64,000 nt of DNA from Fistulifera solaris. Its lineage: Eukaryota > Bacillariophyta > Bacillariophyceae > Naviculales > Stauroneidaceae. The stretch lies in contig AP026128.1 of assembly GCA_030295235.1 (NCBI GenBank), forward strand, positions 1,116,001-1,180,000. Reading direction: 5' to 3'. The position numbers and the translations under genes were made by a program. The notes under the pieces are model-generated. The model was not told the DNA's origin. It ran no database searches and worked only from the letters and a program-made list of their open reading frames with translations. Below, piece by piece: positions 1 to 10,194 of this stretch (positions within the stretch are counted from its first letter, which is position 1; every line of letters starts with the position of its first letter).

Positions 1-484
1 TGTCCCGCCGCAACTTGGAGAGTTGTAATCGAATCACCGTCTAGCAGAGGAATCGAAGTGTAAGTAGCGGGTGGTTGACGTTGTGTCAAGGAACGCGCAT
101 CGAGCTGCCAGACTAGGAAGTCTCCATTATCTTTGTTTACAGCATATACAAAGGCAGTTCGTGGAGATTGTGGGTCAGTGTGTATTTTGGTAACGGTTTT
201 GTCGTACACTAGTTTGGGGTGCACTAACGAGAGGGTAGCTAAAGAGAGCTTTTGATCCCCAAGAGTTGCCTTTGGAGGAGCATACCAGACTTTTAATTCC
301 GTAGATAAAACAAGACAATTCCAGCGCAATCTTGCAGCTCCTGAAATATAAAAACTGTCCTCGGATAAGATACTTTCCGGCAAAGGGAAACAACATCCAT
401 CGACCAAGGCACGTCAGCGGTTGGTGTCTGAATGCTGCGATGGGTTTCTGTTCCCTGCAACCTTCCGGGCGAAGAGAAGGTCAT
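1..484 (-). CDS. Partial gene of unknown function, 5' end only
   Basis: This gene begins at an ATG at 484 on the minus strand and runs off the left edge of the window. The first part reads MTFSSPGRLQGTETHRS and onward. Near 405-412 the frame must shift by one base in a CC run, after which a long open frame continues to position 1 with protein-like composition (for example SEDSFYISGAARLRWN and TAFVYAVNKDNGDFLVWQLD). The VYAVNKDNGDFLVWQL stretch resembles a beta-propeller strand pair, as in WD-like or nucleoporin N-terminal domains, but that is only an impression. The gene is divergent from the secreted-protein gene at 938. I do not recognise the family. The coding call is reasonably safe; the function is unknown. 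Confidence 0.6.
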
Positions 485-937
485 TTGCTAGTCCTCTTTG
501 ATTGATGCGGCTTTATTGTAGGGGAGGGATTGTTGTCAATGCCGTTGATAAGCCCATCACTGCTCTCCTTTCGAAGCGTCACACCATTTTCATATTGCTT
601 GGGAGGCTCGTCGCGGCTCGCGGTGCTCTTGGCTCAATTAGATATAGTTTTCCGCTTAGTAATTTGAGTACCGCTATAGCTTTTAGCTAGCAGGATACGG
701 TACTAAAGAATTAATCGCAAAACGTGCGACGAACGACGAACGAATGAGACGAAAATAAACGTTCGACGACAAAAATATTATGATTGACATCGTTGGCTTT
801 TCTCTTCAAGTCCATCAACTTGTTACTCATCTCTAGGCTCTAAACTCGACTAATACACGGCCTTTCGTCGTCAAGAACCTGTCTTGGTCGTATTCGTATT
901 GTTGCGTTGATACTTCACCAAACACTTGTCTTTAAAA
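485..937. promoter_or_regulatory. Shared 5' region between two divergent genes
   Basis: These 450 bases separate the start at 484 (minus) from the start at 938 (plus), so they must hold both promoters. There is no convincing open frame. The stretch around 720-775 is rich in ACGA repeats and then A/T. No specific binding site could be assigned. Confidence 0.4.
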
Positions 938-2414
938 ATGGCCCTGCGAACGATACTCGCTTACTTGTTGCTATTCACGCATTCCTCCACGGCGGGTCCG
1001 TTTGGCGGTTCAAACAACAAACAAAAATCCTCTTCTACCAGATCCAAAGACGAATTTACCACAACCTTCCTTACACGCACCTTTCTCTGTTATATCGACC
1101 ATTGTTTTGGCACAAAAAACAAAAGGTGCCGACGGCATTTCGGCGCCAACGACAGTCTCATGGGATATTCAATCGGGTTGTATGCTCGTACCGAACGGAG
1201 ACGCTCGGGAAGCTCCTCTATGGTGTGGACGCGCCCAGTGGTCATCACCCCAAAGTCTGCCGCTCTGGAATACACTGGCGTTACTCAGCGATTTGCTCAT
1301 TGTGGTCGTCGAATCGCCCGATCCAACGCCCGATCCTCCATCCGACTGTATGCAGGCACTCGTCGATGGCTTGCGACAACGCGTGCATGCGGCAGGATTA
1401 CCGAAAGGAAGATTGATTATACTGCGGAATCATCTGGCGACACTAGAAGAAATAGGAGAATGGAAGGAACATTTAGACACATCACTGGGTCTTTCTTCGA
1501 AGTTGTCACCGGAATTGTTGCAACTATTTTTCGTTTCCTCGGGAAATTCGTTTAAAGAAGCGTTGCAAGATACGATATGGGATGCAGTTCAAGCACAAGG
1601 TGTTTGTGAGATTTTGAGAAATGACGTGGAAGCATTTGCCCCTCTTTTTCAGCGGGTCTTTCATTCCAAAGGTGGTCTGCAAGAATCGAACGTGTTGGAA
1701 AAACAGGTATCACGATCGCTCTTCCCCCCGCGACTAATGAAAGAGACGGAACTTACGCCGTTTGATTTGGGATTGCGCGAATCGGCTATGGCTGCGTTAC
1801 GAATAGTACAGTCGACACAAGAACAGGCGTGTCTCGATTCGGAAAAGAGTCTGCTCGATTTTTCGTCGTTGGTAGACCCCATTTTGGATGATCTGGCTCA
1901 AAACCTGAATCTACTCTCATCACCACAAGCCAAACGAGTCATGGAAGGGCAAATACGCGAGAGAGTTATACATCTTTACGATCATCACCTGCGATCACTA
2001 CGGGACTACTTTGGCACCATGTACGAAGATCTCCTCGATGAGAATTTACAAAAGCCGGCTCACTGGCCCGAGTTTGCCAGAATTGTGAAAAGTGCTTTCT
2101 TAGAACGCGCAGCAGATGCTGTTCCACAAAAGGCGAGAGAAACTGGGATCTTTCACTACTGGCAATTCGATTACAGCAAAGCCTTGGTGGGCTTGTTGCA
2201 GGACATGACGGAAATCACCGAGTTACGGAGACAAGATGACGACATGCTCGCAGAAGAACCAGAAGAACGTCGCATACCGAAATGGGCCGAGCAACTGGGC
2301 GCCCGAGCGTTAATGTTTGGAGTGAACTACTTGCAAGGATGGCTAGCCTTACAAGGGCTTCGACAGGCCGCGTTAGAGCGCGAGCGAAATTTACCAAAAT
2401 TTCCCTTATTTTAG
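938..2414 (+). CDS. Secretory-pathway protein of unknown function
   Basis: The ATG at 938 opens a signal peptide (MALRTILAYLLLFTHSSTA). The body of the protein is in another frame, open from about 996 to the TAG at 2414. Two GT-AG introns would join them in frame: 996-1041 (46 nt, with a good pyrimidine tract before CAG) or 996-1125 (130 nt). A one-base sequencing error is a third option. The body is about 430-450 residues, largely helical and charged, with no motif I recognise. A hydrophobic strand (LLIVVVE, near 1290-1310) followed by acidic residues is reminiscent of GTPase-like folds, but no P-loop is visible. The sense-strand nonamer TACGGAGTA lies 43 nt after the stop. The next gene is convergent. 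Confidence 0.7.
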
Positions 2415-2456
2415 AAACTTCTGTTTATTAGCATATTCCCATTGTGGAGTGTGAAT

Positions 2457-2465
2457 TACGGAGTA
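2457..2465 (+). promoter_or_regulatory. TACGGAGTA nonamer in 3' flank
   Basis: This is one of eight copies of the nonamer in the window. It is in sense orientation 43 nt after the stop at 2414. A role in the 3' UTR is inferred only from this recurring placement. Confidence 0.35.
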
Positions 2466-2566
2466 CAAATTACATTTACATGGTGTCACTTTAAGATGCG
2501 ATAAAGCGTTGTTGTGAAGAGGCACTGTAGCTCTGGTCTTGGATGTAGGGCACCAATCTTGTTCCG

Positions 2567-3685
2567 TTATCTCATCAACAGATCATCACGATCCTCAAAA
2601 GGCTGGAAAGCGTAGGATCCAGAAGGATCCCGATGATGGATCTGCCCTGACCGAGATGGAGGTTTGACATTCGGAACTTGTTTGGTGTCGGCATTGTTGA
2701 CTTCGTCCATGTGCCGGAGTTGACGAGGTCGTTTTTGCGACGATCGAAACTGCTCACTCCGACGTGGACCCGGTGGGATCCAGTAATCAAGAATATTGTA
2801 GCCCAGGCAAAAGCAAGCTTCTTGAGCCCCGGTACTGGGGTCATTCTCTTCGGAAAAGGAGTTATCGGTTGTTGGTGGCCTGCGGTCGTGTCGGTCACTC
2901 ATGTTTTCCGGTCGTCGTTCCGACATCATGGTTCCATTATTACCAGTTCCTCGGCGAGGATTGACCATCATTCGACTGTACGGTCGTTGTTGTGTCTCCA
3001 TAGTATCGTGCGGGGCGACACCGCAATCATAAAGAGGGAATTCGGCCTGACATTTTTCTTCCGCCGGATGTTCATTGGTTCGGTGCGAATACCTCGATCG
3101 AGAGCGCTGACGTTCGTGACGAGCAAAGTTCTGGGGAAGACAATGGGCATTTCCTGCTGACATATTTTCGGTAGAATCCAGTCGATAAATGGTTTGATCT
3201 TTGGTGGTGGGACACGAGCTGCTGGCGGCCGTGGCGAGAGTGATATCATCTTTCTCAACAGCATAAGCGAAATCACGCGACTCGGCATGACCGAGCACCA
3301 TTAGTTCGGGCTTTCGTTCCGGACGAACCTCCAGGCCGTGATCCAGTTTCTCTAATTGAAGCAGCATCGATCGCTGCCATGGTTGCGTTAAGTCAATGTT
3401 GATACCTCGGTCCTTGACAACGGATGCGTACGAATATCGATTTTTGTAGTGACTGGCAGGAGCAGCTGTGGAGTCTCCGTGATCCGACTTGCTCTCTTCG
3501 AATCGCTTGGATTGAAATCGATTGTGTGAAAAGGAGGGTTCCTCTTCAAAGGCATCCGTTTCATCTTCCATTGTACCGAGGGCTGTCATGGATGCTGTAG
3601 TATCATGATCACTATCGAGACTGTGAATAACAGCATGATCGTCCATTATTTCCATAGAAAAGGCATCACCACTGGTATTCTCCAT
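2567..3685 (-). CDS. Unknown Arg/Ser/Asp-rich protein
   Basis: A single open frame of 372 codons runs from the ATG at 3685. The N-terminal third is acidic and rich in Ser/Thr (DDHAV, DSDHDTT, DAFEEEPS). The middle contains YSYASVVKDRGINIDLTQPW followed by a short amphipathic segment. The C-terminal half is basic and polar, with many RR and HDRR clusters; the only clearly hydrophobic piece is ACFCLGYNILDYWIPPGP (near 2780-2835). There is no signal peptide or transmembrane helix. The protein is probably largely disordered. The gene converges on the secreted-protein gene, with about 150 nt between the two stop codons. I do not recognise the family. Confidence 0.65.
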   Translation of the reverse strand: MENTSGDAFSMEIMDDHAVIHSLDSDHDTTASMTALGTMEDETDAFEEEPSFSHNRFQSKRFEESKSDHGDSTAAPASHYKNRYSYASVVKDRGINIDLTQPWQRSMLLQLEKLDHGLEVRPERKPELMVLGHAESRDFAYAVEKDDITLATAASSSCPTTKDQTIYRLDSTENMSAGNAHCLPQNFARHERQRSRSRYSHRTNEHPAEEKCQAEFPLYDCGVAPHDTMETQQRPYSRMMVNPRRGTGNNGTMMSERRPENMSDRHDRRPPTTDNSFSEENDPSTGAQEACFCLGYNILDYWIPPGPRRSEQFRSSQKRPRQLRHMDEVNNADTKQVPNVKPPSRSGQIHHRDPSGSYAFQPFEDRDDLLMR

Positions 3686-4694
3686 GGTTGCGTGTTAGTG
3701 AAATGAAGAAAACTTATTATTTGTAGAACAACTAATCAAGAAACGACGAGTTGTGACATCCGTTTCGAAGATTGCATGACGACAAAAGAATTCGGCACGA
3801 CCGCAGTCAACGCACGATGTTATTAGGATGAATCTTCCGCTGTAAGTCTAACTTGATGTTTTTCATGCGTTGAGACGTTGTGGGATCGCATAGTAAGGGA
3901 TCAACATTTAGACGATTGTTTTCGCGCACCTCGTGCCGTCATGTGTCATGGTGATCGTTCTTTGCGAAAATTAATAAATAAAAATAAAAAGTAAAAGCGC
4001 ATTTGGACGAGAAAATCTTTGCACTGGTTATCTCGGTTAAATAGCCGGTGAACGGAAAGTTTTAATTAAACGATCAGCTGGAACTATAACTTAAAAAGTA
4101 TATTACTTTTTGTCCCGACTCAACTCATTTTCAGTCCCGGAAATTATTGACCGCATTGATTTCAATGAGATGCAAGATGCAACCCCCACCCGCGGGCATC
4201 ATATCAAGACCTACAACTATTACACGATACCACTGTAATTGATCATGATTGTCTTGGCATGATTCTTGTCAAGGATATCTTTGAAATGAGGTTAGGTTTG
4301 ACTGCATATCATTGTGTCCATACTGAGGTGCTAAAGCGAAACACGGAACAAGGCGAATGAACAATGAATGAAAAGCAAAGTTGTGCATCGCACAACAGGG
4401 AACTTTTCAGAAAGTTGTCAGTCAAGTGAAACGAGCAAGACAAGCCTGTATGTGAATATTTACGAGCTCAACAAGCTTCCTTGAATCGTTCCGTGTCTAT
4501 TTTTGTGAATCCGAAAGTCTATGCTGCTATCAAATAAATATCAGGATGTTCTCTCTATGATCCTCAAAAGGAATTTGGTGACGACCTCACAAGTACGAGG
4601 AATTCAATGCTTGTAGCTGGAGTCAAGTCGGATGCTCGGAGTCCTAGTTTTTTCGTGGCTGCGGTGGCGAGAATAAGATGGCAGACCTCGTACA
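3686..4694. other. Intergenic region, no gene seen
   Basis: This is one kilobase between two divergent genes. It is A/T-rich, with only short unconvincing open frames and stretches such as AATAAATAAAAATAAAAAG at 3970-3990. No repeat family from elsewhere in the window was recognised here. Confidence 0.5.
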
Positions 4695-6252
4695 ATGGAG
4701 ACTGGACCTCTTAATCCGATAACGGCCACTCTTTGCAGCATTCTCAAGAAAGATACCAATCGCTTGCCATTGCACCACGCCAATCAAGAAGAATCCTCCC
4801 TGAATCGTCTTCGATACAATGGTATCCATTCGCCTACGACAAAAAGTCTATTCATTCTATGCACTTCACTCTTTCTAGTCAGTGATCCCTTTTCTGCTAG
4901 CTGCTTATGAATGCCAGGTAGAAGCAAGAATGGAAATTTTTCTGGGAGAACCGTATCTACAAATAAAACTGCCCAACTACGACCAAGAACGAGCTCACAT
5001 TTACTGGTTGTTGATACTTTCGACCTTCTTTTGGCTCATTCTCTTTCCTTTGACTTGGCTTCCACGTTCTATCGCTAGAACTATTACTCCCGCGGATGAG
5101 AAAATAACAAACAACAAGAAGAAATCAAAACAGAAAACTGTGGAAGTGAAGATCACTACAGCGGCACCGCCAGCGCCGCCTTTGTCACCAATCTACTCCT
5201 CACTGGGCTTGGTTCTTTCTACTATCATCCTACTATTTTATTCCCCGCACAATTACTTTACGAGTCGGCAAGTGTTCGAAGCACCACTCTTCACGAAAGA
5301 GGAATGTCAACATGTGATTCAAATGGCGGAACGAGCTGCTTTGCAAAATTACGAAACTGCTTCGCGAGAGAACAAAGCTCACGACACGCTGCTAATGCCA
5401 CCGGGAGGGTGGCAAAAGACACGACACGGTTCCTATCCTACCACGGATCTGAACTTGGTCACGGACCCCTTTACCAAGGAAGACCGTCAATGGCTTTCGG
5501 ATCGATTGGACAGTCGACTAGCTCCCATGTTGTCTCGCGTGTATGGTGTGCCAATCAAAAGCCTTCGCGCTGCTGACATGTTCTTGGTACGATACGATGG
5601 AGATCAGCGCAATTTCCTGGAATATCACACCGACAGTGGGGACATATCATTCAATGTGCTTCTGAATCAAGATTTCGAAGGCGGAGGGACACGTTTTTGG
5701 AATCGAGCGATCGATCAACCTTTCGCCCATGTGCATCCTACTCAAGTGGGCGATGTTCTTGCGCATTCGGCACAGATCCATCATGAAGGGTATCCAGTGA
5801 CAAATGGGACGAGAATTATTCTGGTAGGATTTATATCGGTGGACAATGTGGATCCTTTCACCGGGGCCTCGACCGGTTTGAGCTGGTTCGCATCGTGGGG
5901 CTGCTTGAACTGGCTGGATCATAAAGTGAGGAGTCTCCACAACAAAAGCCTAGATCGATTAGCGAAGCCTTCCGAGCGACAGAGTGTCGAGGTGGGAGAT
6001 AGTGCGTATATGCGGGGTTTCTTTCTCCACTTGACTCATTTGTTTCGTGGACTTGGTGATCGTTTCACACGCCACGACGTAAAAAGATTAGTGGCTGAGA
6101 CGGATCGAGATGCATATCTTACCTCTCTGAATGTTGCGCAAAGGGGGGCATCATGGTACAAAGGCCAGCAAATTATTGTCGGCTTGGACGGTCGAATTAC
6201 AACCGAATGGAATTCACGTCAAAATCGTAGTGATTCCTTTAAAGACCTGTAG
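4695..6252 (+). CDS. Prolyl 4-hydroxylase-like 2-oxoglutarate/Fe(II) oxygenase
   Basis: The safe coding part runs from the ATG at 4930 to the TAG at 6252 (440 residues). It has two membrane segments (about residues 20-40 and 80-105) and then a 2OG-Fe(II) dioxygenase domain of the P4H alpha type. The iron ligands are visible as HTD (H233, D235) and the HHEGYPV histidine (H284 or H285). The probable 2-oxoglutarate-binding basic residue is R295 in GTRIILVGF. GGGTRFW and GDVLAHSAQ match the jelly-roll strands. Such enzymes hydroxylate prolines in secreted or Golgi-resident proteins. An upstream frame from the ATG at 4695 (61 codons, ending in a hydrophobic stretch) joins in phase across a 40-nt GT-AG interval (4878-4917), which is very short for an intron, so the true start is uncertain. 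Confidence 0.85.
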
Positions 6253-6566
6253 ACCATAGGTCGAATCAATCTAATTTATATAATACGTTGTATGCAAGTA
6301 ATGGTATGAAGATAATAAGCCGGTATCACGTCTAAGTCAAATTATCTAGTCACGAGTGGTAATTTCGTTGCATGTTGTTTTTGCCGTCAGCAACTTGTCA
6401 ACAAAAAACTTGCTGATCTATGATTTGTGTGATTTGTATGATTTGTGTCAGTAGAAGACAATGAATACTACCACATCCATTATAATACGCTCCGCAGTGA
6501 TGGCGTCGCTCTTTTGTTGGCCCTTTACCACACTCAAACACCCTCGAACTGCGACCCCAACGAAGC

Positions 6567-8033
6567 ATGCGGCAGACGCTGAGAAATCGTATCTACCGTC
6601 CCGTCAAACAAATACTTTGGCCGAATACACTCTCTGATCTCAGCCGAGAAGAGCAGCTTCCGCCCGGCCCACTGGGTTGCCCCATTCGCGGCCTGAATCC
6701 GCGTCTGTCGAGTCCCTCGTTCGGACCCGGTCTGTTGTTTTATCAAGTCTCCCAGAAAGTAAAACATGCACGAGTCTTCAAAATTTTCAGTCAACGAAAA
6801 GGCATAGCCGTCGTGTCGGGTTATCAGAATACCAAAACGGTCTTATCCCAAGAATTCTCGGCCGTCGTTCCGCAATCGGTTCCATTCACGGCCAAAATTG
6901 TGGGAAGTCACTCGTTGCGATGTGCCGACAATAAACAACGACACAGCGAATTACGAAAATTGGTAGGAGCCGCTGTGCAACCGAACCGTGTGCGGGATAT
7001 GGTTCCGGCCTTGCAACACATTGCCGAATCCGTACTCGAGCAACAGTCTTCGACTACTATGCAAATGGAAGATGTGTGTACCAGTTTTGCTTTAGATGTT
7101 GCGTGGAGACTCATTATTGGCTTGCAAGACATGGATCAAATCTCAATCTTTCGATATCACGTGAAAGCTTGGTTGAGAGGGATCTACTCGGGAGCGAACG
7201 ACGATTGGCAGACATCCCGACAATTTCTAGTCAATCAAATTGAGAAGAAGCTACAGTACTTGGAACAGAATGGACCCGATGAGTCCACAGTGAGCGGCAT
7301 GTTGTTTGCAACGGAAGAGAATGAAAGGAAAGCCACCAAAGAAGAAATCATCGATAATGTTTTATTACTGATCCTGGCAGGAACCGAAACATCCGCGGCG
7401 ACTTTGACGAACTGTATGCTTCTTGCCGGCCTGCGACCGGATGCATGGCAAAAGGTTGTGCAAGAACAGCAAGAAATGATTGAGAAATATGGTCCGCAAC
7501 TTTCGTACGAGGCTCTAGAGAACGATTGTCGCTACACGGACGGTGTTGTTCGTGAATCACTGCGAATCAAACCCACGACGGGCGGTTCCATGCGTGGAAC
7601 GGCTTCCACAATTGTGGTCGATGGATATCAGATTCCTGCCGGCTGGGGGATTACGTACGATCGATATTTGACGCACCTGTTGGATCCTATCTCTCGAGAA
7701 AAAGACGAACTTCACATGGACGTTCGCCACGGATTTCGACCGGAACGATGGCTGGATGAAGCGACGCGGCCGGGTCAAGAGTTTCTTCCATTTGGAGTCG
7801 GGCCACGATACTGTCTCGGGGCCGAGCTTGCCATGTGTGAGATGAAAGTTTTCTTATCCGTTTTAGCTAGACAAATGCCCTCGTTTGAGTTGATCTACCC
7901 TTCCATAGACGAGAGCATACGGTGGCGCCAAAAAGCTATTATACCTATTCCTGAGAAGGGTGTTTTAATACGTCGAACCAGTCTTTCTTCAGAGCTTACA
8001 GCACAAGAACAGGTACCGGTAGCGTCTCTTTGA
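6567..8033 (+). CDS. Cytochrome P450 monooxygenase
   Basis: This 488-residue frame has the whole P450 signature. The proline hinge is LPPGPLGCP. The I-helix oxygen-activation motif is AGTET (A271-T275), the K-helix is ESLR (E330-R333), and a PERW motif precedes the haem loop. The haem loop is PFGVGPRYCLGAELA, with cysteine ligand C416. The haem-loop wording is of the CYP26/CYP120-like kind, but family assignment needs a tree. The N-terminus is unsettled. The frame starting at the ATG at 6461 encodes a hydrophobic leader (IIIRSAVMASLFCWPF) and runs in a neighbouring frame as far as AEYTL, just before SDLSREEQLPPG. One indel near 6630 would attach that leader, so a targeted or membrane-anchored form is possible. 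The gene converges on NDUFA5. Confidence 0.9.
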   Translation: MRQTLRNRIYRPVKQILWPNTLSDLSREEQLPPGPLGCPIRGLNPRLSSPSFGPGLLFYQVSQKVKHARVFKIFSQRKGIAVVSGYQNTKTVLSQEFSAVVPQSVPFTAKIVGSHSLRCADNKQRHSELRKLVGAAVQPNRVRDMVPALQHIAESVLEQQSSTTMQMEDVCTSFALDVAWRLIIGLQDMDQISIFRYHVKAWLRGIYSGANDDWQTSRQFLVNQIEKKLQYLEQNGPDESTVSGMLFATEENERKATKEEIIDNVLLLILAGTETSAATLTNCMLLAGLRPDAWQKVVQEQQEMIEKYGPQLSYEALENDCRYTDGVVRESLRIKPTTGGSMRGTASTIVVDGYQIPAGWGITYDRYLTHLLDPISREKDELHMDVRHGFRPERWLDEATRPGQEFLPFGVGPRYCLGAELAMCEMKVFLSVLARQMPSFELIYPSIDESIRWRQKAIIPIPEKGVLIRRTSLSSELTAQEQVPVASL

Positions 8034-8165
8034 GCATGTTGCCTCTTCGAATGATAAAAGACGAAGTGAGACACCTACAAGTAAAGGACACTACCTGTTA
8101 CATCCGGTAGAAGAATACTCTGACACACTAACAAATATATTAATCTGTTCATTATAATTCATCAT

Positions 8166-8174
8166 ACTCCGTAG
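8166..8174 (-). promoter_or_regulatory. TACGGAGTA nonamer in 3' flank of NDUFA5
   Basis: The plus strand reads TACTCCGTA, so the nonamer is in sense orientation for the minus-strand NDUFA5 gene, 8 nt beyond its stop codon. This is the same placement as after three other genes in the window. Confidence 0.35.
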
Positions 8175-8182
8175 TTGCTCAA

Positions 8183-8849
8183 TTACTTTGCTTCCATACC
8201 TCGACGAATTTTCTCGGCTGTATCCGCATTACCATCCGGACCCATCGGATCTTTTGAGGGATCTGGCTCAAACACAACTTCGGGTGTTCCGACCATTTCC
8301 CACATGCGAACTTCCAAATAAGCATCTAACGCTACCATTTCATCTTCTGCCATTTCAATTAATTCTTCCACTTGTCCCATGCGGCACGCATCTTCCACTG
8401 CCTCCGGATCATCCGGATTTGCCTTGGCTTGCGCAATTACGAAGTTACACCATTTCGTCACATCAATTCGATATTGGGCCGTACTGGGCATATCCGATGC
8501 TTCCATCTTATCCAGCAGAGCTTGGAACTTCTCTAGCATTACATTGTACCAATCTGGCTGCACAGCAAGGCCGACCTGTAATAGAATTTAACAACAACTC
8601 GAAACGTAAGAAAAAGGTAAAAATATCTTTCGCGTTTTCGTACTGCTGTATTACACGAAAACTCAGCGACGATCGATCCAGACTTACGTATCCTGTCGAA
8701 GTCTTGCCCTTATTAATGCCCGGAACGAATGATTCACGAGAAGTCGCAACATCCGAAAACCGCTGTCCTGTCAAGACCGGAGGATTGCAGGGAAGTCTTC
8801 GACAAACTGTGGCGCGCATCAGCGCCGGGAGAACTCGTCGACTCATCAT
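8183..8849 (-). CDS. NDUFA5: NADH dehydrogenase (complex I) subunit NDUFA5
   Basis: There are two exons. Exon 1 is 8849-8688, from the ATG that opens MMSRRVLPALMRA. The intron is 8687-8576 (112 nt, donor GTAAGT, acceptor CAG). Exon 2 is 8575-8183. The join gives TGYVGLAVQPDW, the conserved N-terminal landmark of the ETC complex I 13 kDa-B / NDUFA5 family. GQVEELIEMAEDE and the following aromatic segment match its C-terminal helix. The product is 184 residues, with an Arg-rich mitochondrial presequence (RRVLPALMRATVCRR). It is an accessory subunit of the peripheral arm of respiratory complex I in the mitochondrial inner membrane. The tail rich in DP and G is an extension relative to animal homologues. 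This gene is not obviously damaged by indels. Confidence 0.92.
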
Positions 8850-9085
8850 TATTATTGTGAACACTCTATTGATCGAATAATAAACAAATACTTCGAATGA
8901 ATGGGTTTATTGCTGTTATTATCCGCCCCAATCGCGTTATTGGCAATTGGCACTTCATGGGCGTTGCGGTGTAATGCGAAGTGCGGTTGGAGGGCGGTGG
9001 AAGGCCAGATCGTTGCGATTGTGACGTTGACAGTGACGTTGGCATAGATGTGGGACTGTAGTTTCAATGTGTATGTACAACTTTC

Positions 9086-9345
9086 CACGACTGCATTTCA
9101 GTCATGAGTATCAATTGGAATATAGCTCCTTCCTCACTACCTTCCGTCGGTTTTGCAAGCTTGATTGACTCTAATCGCATTATTCAAGACGATAGCACTA
9201 TCTTCGCAGCATTTGAACTTCATCGCTTGACAAATTCGGCAGAAAAGCGGCGCCGATCGTGCTCTTTCACGGTTACTATAGGCCAAAGTGTTGTCCGTTT
9301 TCGCCATGACTGCATTCTGTCACGGATGAATCATCGAAAATTGAA
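9086..9345 (+). repeat. Diverged single copy of the 222-bp satellite core
   Basis: Two pieces match the core of the tandem repeat found at 38.5 kb. The first is the dyad GACTGCATTTCAGTCATGA near 9088-9106. The second is a longer stretch at about 9272-9345 that keeps ACTATAG, CCAAAGTGTTG, CATGACTGCATT and a following GATGAATCA in the same order and spacing. The copy is degenerate. It lies between the NDUFA5 start and the tautomerase gene. Confidence 0.5.
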
Positions 9346-9379
9346 GAGATGCTTTCGTTTACGATCCAAAACACTGTAT

Positions 9380-9570
9380 CCAGAATTTCTGGAACGTTCA
9401 CTTGCTTTCATGATGATCCAAATAACCGTGTTCAGAGTTTCTGGAAACGTCCACAGCATTTCGGTATGATCGAAAAACCTGGTCCAGAATTTCTGGAGAT
9501 CTACAGATTTTCTGTATGATCAGAAGTAACGTATCCAGAATTTCTGGAATACATCCTCCAGAATTTCTGG
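9380..9570. repeat. CCAGAA-N-TTCTGG palindrome array 1
   Basis: At least four dyad copies occur (9380, about 9440, about 9490 and 9558), mostly in the form TCCAGAATTTCTGGA, separated by 40-60 nt. Related half sites (CAGATTTTCTGTA) lie between them. The last copy ends 72 nt upstream of the tautomerase start. Open frames through this stretch follow the repeat and are not genes. Confidence 0.85.
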
Positions 9571-9642
9571 AAAAATTTTCATTCATCATTACATTGAGGA
9601 ATTCATTGCCTTGATCTTTTTTACACTCCAAACTCTACAATC

Positions 9643-10042
9643 ATGCCCTTGGTAAAGCTATTTGCTCACAGAAATCTAACAAAGGCGGTACCTTTGGCCA
9701 GCATTCAAAGTAAACTTTGTGAGATATGGGGGACCACGCCCGACACAACGAAACTCATGCTGTTCCGCTGTGAAGATTGGACTGACGAAAGTTTCCAGGA
9801 GGACATTTACGTCGATATTCGGGCCTACGGTAAGAAATGTCTGGTTCTGCTCACATTACAAGCGCTTCAAGGCTCACGAGAGCTTATATTATGTAGGCAA
9901 ACCTGAGCGCACCCGGGAAATGGTTCTGTATGGAATGAAAGATGTTCACCAAGCTTTTCGTGATCACAATTTAGTCGCCAACGTTCGACTGGAAACATAT
10001 GAAGGCGATCGCTACTTTCATTTACCGCCGACGAAAGTCTAG
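9643..10042 (+). CDS. Tautomerase (MIF/4-OT)-like protein
   Basis: Two exons (9643-9829 and 9897-10042) flank a 67-nt GTAAGA...TAG intron. The spliced product is about 110 residues and starts MPLVKLFAHRNL. After removal of Met it would expose the N-terminal proline that is the catalytic base of the tautomerase superfamily. The helix LASIQSKLCEIWGTTPDTTK, the strand LMLFRCEDW and the segment VDIRAYGKPERTRE follow the usual beta-alpha-beta order, including the conserved Lys/Arg region. The fold assignment is from pattern, not from a search, and the substrate is unknown. A palindrome array ends 72 nt upstream. Confidence 0.65.
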
Positions 10043-10194
10043 GTAATTGGATGCGTTGCTAACTACGAAATCAACTGTGTTATAGCTGGATAGAGCTTCA
10101 CGGAGTAGACGCATTTTGGACCCATCACCTGCATTTTCTGAATCATTCTCCTCGAACAAATTACATCGACGGAGAGGATACAAGTCACTGCCCA

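Noticed and set aside
4695-4917. Firm call of a 5' exon and a 40-nt intron for the prolyl-hydroxylase-like gene
   Set aside because: The phase fits, but 40 nt is shorter than every secure intron here (67-132 nt), and the ATG at 4930 is adequate. It is kept only as an option.
8188-8880. Plus-strand frame of 230 codons opposite NDUFA5
   Set aside because: It is the complement of a recognisable conserved gene with a clear intron.
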